This document shows positions 6,145-7,385 of a stretch of DNA of 7,385 nt, one piece after another; the first letter of the stretch is position 1, and every line of letters begins with the position of its first letter. The position numbers and the translations under genes were made by a program. The stretch comes from Chloroflexia bacterium (GTDB lineage: Bacteria; Chloroflexota; Chloroflexia; Thermobaculales; Thermobaculaceae): positions 1 to 7,385 of the forward strand of contig JACDAU010000483.1 in assembly GCA_013695265.1 (NCBI GenBank), written 5' to 3'. Below the pieces are notes generated by a model. It was not told the origin of the DNA, ran no database searches, and was given only the letters and a program-made list of their open reading frames with translations.

Positions 6145-6227
6145 TCAATGCGTACCTTACACTGCTGCACCGCCTCCGATTGTTCCTCGGCAGTCAACGG
6201 CGCGCCTTGACTGGGGGTTTCCGGCAT
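6120..6227 (-). CDS. Possible 35-residue small protein between the redox genes
   Basis: In the gap between the PPOX gene and the FMN reductase, an ATG at 6227 opens 35 codons ending in TGA at 6120-6122, overlapping the first 25 bases of the reductase gene in another frame. The product has an acidic/amphipathic centre (PLTAEEQSEAVQQCKVRIEW) and one cysteine, more protein-like than a random frame. The ribosome binding site is poor (GCGAG). It may be a small regulatory or leader peptide, or chance. No family is recognised. Confidence 0.25.
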   Translation of the reverse strand: MPETPSQGAPLTAEEQSEAVQQCKVRIEWMVKLNL

Positions 6228-6253
6228 CTCGCTCGCGTGCAAAGAAGACGGCC

Positions 6254-6637
6254 TCAGCGTATCGAGCGGCTGTTGCGCTCGAAGGAGTCGCCGTCGATGC
6301 CCCAGGCGACGATGCGCTCCGGGAACAGGCGGAGCAGCGGTACCGGTTCCTCGATGGCCTCTGCCCGTCCACGGACCTCGATGCCGCGTGGCCGCCACGG
6401 ATCAACCGAGGCCAGGTCGTCGACCACAAAGGCGGCACGCCCGGTTATTCGGATGTCGCGGAACTTCTTCGTGCTCGGCAGGTCGTGGCCGCCGATGTCG
6501 AGGGTATCTAGCCGGGGATTATATGCGGCCATTCCGACGGGTGCGATGTGGGGCGTTCCGTCTGCGCCGACGGTGGCGAGCCTGCCAAGCAAGCCGCTCG
6601 CCAGGTATGCCAGCTCTTTCTCTGTGAAGTGACTCAT
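6254..6637 (-). CDS. PPOX-class (pyridoxamine 5'-phosphate oxidase-like) F420-dependent oxidoreductase
   Basis: A 127-residue split-barrel flavin/deazaflavin oxidoreductase. The order LLGRLATVGADGTPHIAPVG (17-36), LDTLDIGG (43-50), STKKFRDIRITGRAAFVVDD (55-74), PRGIEVRGRAEAI (83-95) and ERIVAWGID (107-115) matches the short PPOX class proteins annotated as F420-dependent. It would transfer hydride from reduced F420 (or FMN) to an unknown substrate. The ATG at 6637 is fixed by a perfect AAGGAGG five bases upstream. The frame is open back to 6979, but that part lacks similarity and is not used. TGA of an upstream small frame overlaps this ATG (ATGA). If the F420 assignment is right, it points to an F420-making lineage such as Chloroflexota or Actinomycetota. 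Confidence 0.9.
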   Translation of the reverse strand: MSHFTEKELAYLASGLLGRLATVGADGTPHIAPVGMAAYNPRLDTLDIGGHDLPSTKKFRDIRITGRAAFVVDDLASVDPWRPRGIEVRGRAEAIEEPVPLLRLFPERIVAWGIDGDSFERNSRSIR

Positions 6638-6894
6638 GGTACCTCCTTGTCTCGTTCGGACCACCCCTGTGAGGGCCAGCCCATGAACGGTCCGGTGTTG
6701 GTCTCGTCGAGTGGTCGGCCTACCTCCGCCCGGCCCCACTCCGGAGCGAGCTGTGCTATCTGCTCCACGCTCTGGCGGGATCGCGCCAGTCTCCGCGACC
6801 GCCGCCTCGCCTTGAAAGCGTCTTTCAAGGACGAAGTTACAGCGATGAGCAGGGGCTTTGATCCTACGCGCAGGTGATGCCATGCCGCCGCCAT
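6634..6894 (-). CDS. Hypothetical small basic protein, translationally coupled to the PPOX gene
   Basis: A frame ending in TGA at 6634-6636 overlaps the PPOX ATG as ATGA, and the PPOX ribosome binding site lies inside it. From ATG 6894 it encodes 86 residues; a TTG at 6828 would give 64. The better-looking part begins at SSLKDAFKARRRSRRLARS, a basic helix, followed by VEQIAQLAPEWGRAE and NTGPFMGWPSQGW. No family is recognised. Third codon positions are GC-rich, as in its neighbours, and the overlap mimics the sigma operon. Neither start has a ribosome binding site, and the ATG abuts the palindromic repeat at 6895, which may have replaced the original 5' end. Confidence 0.4.
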   Translation of the reverse strand: MAAAWHHLRVGSKPLLIAVTSSLKDAFKARRRSRRLARSRQSVEQIAQLAPEWGRAEVGRPLDETNTGPFMGWPSQGWSERDKEVP

Positions 6895-6930
6895 GTAGGG
6901 GCGTTCGATTGAACACCCGCTGAACGCCCA
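6895..6930. repeat. Second, diverged copy of the GTAGGGGCGTTC palindromic repeat
   Basis: GTAGGGGCGTTC (6895-6906) is followed by GAT and TGAACACCC (6910-6918), then by another TGAACGCCC at 6921-6929. The first 12 bases are the exact reverse complement of 5456-5467 in the other copy, and TGAACGCCC occurs in both. The left arm can pair with either right arm, with the nearer one containing one change. It lies at the edge of the gene-poor region upstream of the PPOX operon. Confidence 0.65.
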
Positions 6931-7192
6931 CGCAACCTCGCCTCCACCCTGTACGTTCGGGATCAATGCACACGCCCACCGCAGTAGGCGGAATCTGATT
7001 GACCGCCTGTAGTCGGAAGTGACCGTCCTGCCGATTGAACTCCCCTCGGTGCGCTGCTCGCCCCTATCCTTTGTGATGCCGTTCGTTTTTCATCCTCCTT
7101 ACCGGACACTTGTTGATGCTCTTAGCGTAGCTGACGCCGAAGCGGCCCAACATCGTACGAAAGGACAGGACCTGGCTTGTCCCATGTACCAG

Positions 7193-7224
7193 TTGAAACC
7201 GACAGGACCGGCTCCGGGTACACT
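7193..7224 (+). promoter_or_regulatory. Weak candidate promoter for the VOC gene
   Basis: TTGAAA (7193-7198) resembles a -35 hexamer and TACACT (7219-7224) a -10 hexamer, but the 20-base spacer is longer than the usual 16-18. Transcription from here would place the hairpin at 7227-7276 in the 5' leader of the VOC gene. Confidence 0.3.
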
Positions 7225-7226
7225 GC

Positions 7227-7276
7227 GTGTGTTCGGTGCTACAGGGGGCACTGTAACCCGCGAGGCACGAACACGC
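7227..7276 (+). promoter_or_regulatory. Two-part leader stem-loop upstream of the VOC gene
   Basis: The outer stem pairs GTGTTCGGTGC (7229-7239) with GCACGAACAC (7265-7274), ten pairs with a single bulged G. The inner stem pairs TACAG (7240-7244) with CTGTA (7251-7255) around a 6-base loop. Nine unpaired bases sit on the 3' side between the stems. It ends just before the ribosome binding site AAGGA (7280-7284). It could be an RNA leader element or, as DNA, an operator with inverted half-sites. Confidence 0.4.
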
Positions 7277-7291
7277 AGGAAGGAAGTACGT

Positions 7292-7385
7292 ATGCGAATA
7301 CTTGATCTCGTGCTTCAAACGTCGCATCTCGATGCGTTGAAGGTTTTCTACGGCCGGGATCTCGGGCTACCGATCCTTACCGAGG
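7292..7385 (+). CDS. VOC (glyoxalase/bleomycin resistance/dioxygenase) family protein, N-terminal part
   Basis: The first 31 codons of a gene that continues past the window. The start MRILDLVLQTSHLDALKVFY followed by GRDLGLPILTE is the typical first beta-strand, helix and strand of a VOC module (strand, then LxxFYxxxLGLP). Members bind a metal and act as glyoxalases, extradiol dioxygenases or antibiotic-binding proteins; which applies cannot be told from this piece. The usual metal ligand in the first strand may be His12. ATG 7292 has AAGGA seven bases upstream. A structured leader precedes the gene. Confidence 0.85.
   Translation, partial: MRILDLVLQTSHLDALKVFYGRDLGLPILTE

Larger units (their letters stand above)
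6931..7291. other. Gene-poor divergent intergenic region
   Basis: No convincing gene is seen on either strand. The minus-strand frame ending at 7064 has no family similarity, and a 9-codon frame after AAGGAGG near 7090 is too close to its ribosome binding site. The region holds an inverted repeat AGGCGG/CCGCCT (6986-6991 and 7003-7008), a weak promoter candidate and a leader hairpin for the VOC gene. It separates the minus-strand redox operon from the plus-strand VOC gene. Confidence 0.5.

Noticed and set aside
6638..6979. N-terminal extension of the PPOX oxidoreductase
   Set aside because: AAGGAGG five bases before ATG 6637 fixes the start, and the upstream 114 residues do not fit the family.
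7064..7327. 87-residue minus-strand frame upstream of the VOC gene
   Set aside because: It overlaps the VOC start and leader hairpin on the other strand, and has no recognisable domain or suitable start.
1..7385. CRISPR array, tRNA, rRNA, transposase or integrase
   Set aside because: No regularly spaced repeats, cloverleaf, rRNA signature or recombinase motifs were seen on either strand.

Overview
The window comes from a high-GC bacterial chromosome. A predicted F420-dependent PPOX-family oxidoreductase, a PknB-type kinase carrying an SH3b domain, an ECF sigma factor coupled to a methyltransferase/Ada fusion, and GTAGGGGCGTTC-type palindromic repeats together suggest a Chloroflexota (Thermomicrobia-like) organism. 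This is an inference from gene content; there is no rRNA or other phylogenetic marker here.

Layout. (1) 1-1607, minus strand: a membrane-anchored Ser/Thr protein kinase, cut off at its C terminus by the window edge. (2) 1608-2022: no intact gene, but a weak, frameshifted coding-like stretch (about 1633-1930) just upstream of the kinase. (3) 2023-3589, minus strand: a three-gene operon in which each junction is a 4-base ATGA overlap. It encodes a 45-residue single-span membrane protein, an ECF sigma-70 factor, and an O6-alkylguanine-DNA alkyltransferase with an Ada-type Zn/Cys4 domain at its C terminus, the reverse of the order in E. coli Ada. (4) 3710-5327, plus strand: a tightly packed group of an alpha/beta hydrolase, a small CBU_0592-like membrane protein and an AAG/MPG-type 3-methyladenine DNA glycosylase. 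(5) 5328-5532: a convergent intergenic region with a near-perfect palindrome. (6) 5533 to about 6894, minus strand: an apparent redox operon of a possible small protein ending in an ATGA overlap, a PPOX-class oxidoreductase, a possible 35-residue ORF and an NADPH-dependent FMN reductase. (7) 6895-7291: gene-poor, with a second copy of the palindromic repeat, a short inverted repeat, a weak promoter candidate and a well-formed leader hairpin. (8) 7292-7385, plus strand: the start of a VOC (glyoxalase/dioxygenase) family gene.

The most coherent theme is DNA alkylation damage. The sigma/alkyltransferase-Ada operon and the divergent cluster ending in the alkylpurine glycosylase place direct reversal and base excision of alkylated bases side by side. 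The stand-alone sigma factor has no classical anti-sigma gene next to it. It is instead coupled to a protein carrying a potentially methyl-accepting zinc domain, so the locus could be an alkylation-sensing sigma-factor system. This regulatory role is a hypothesis.
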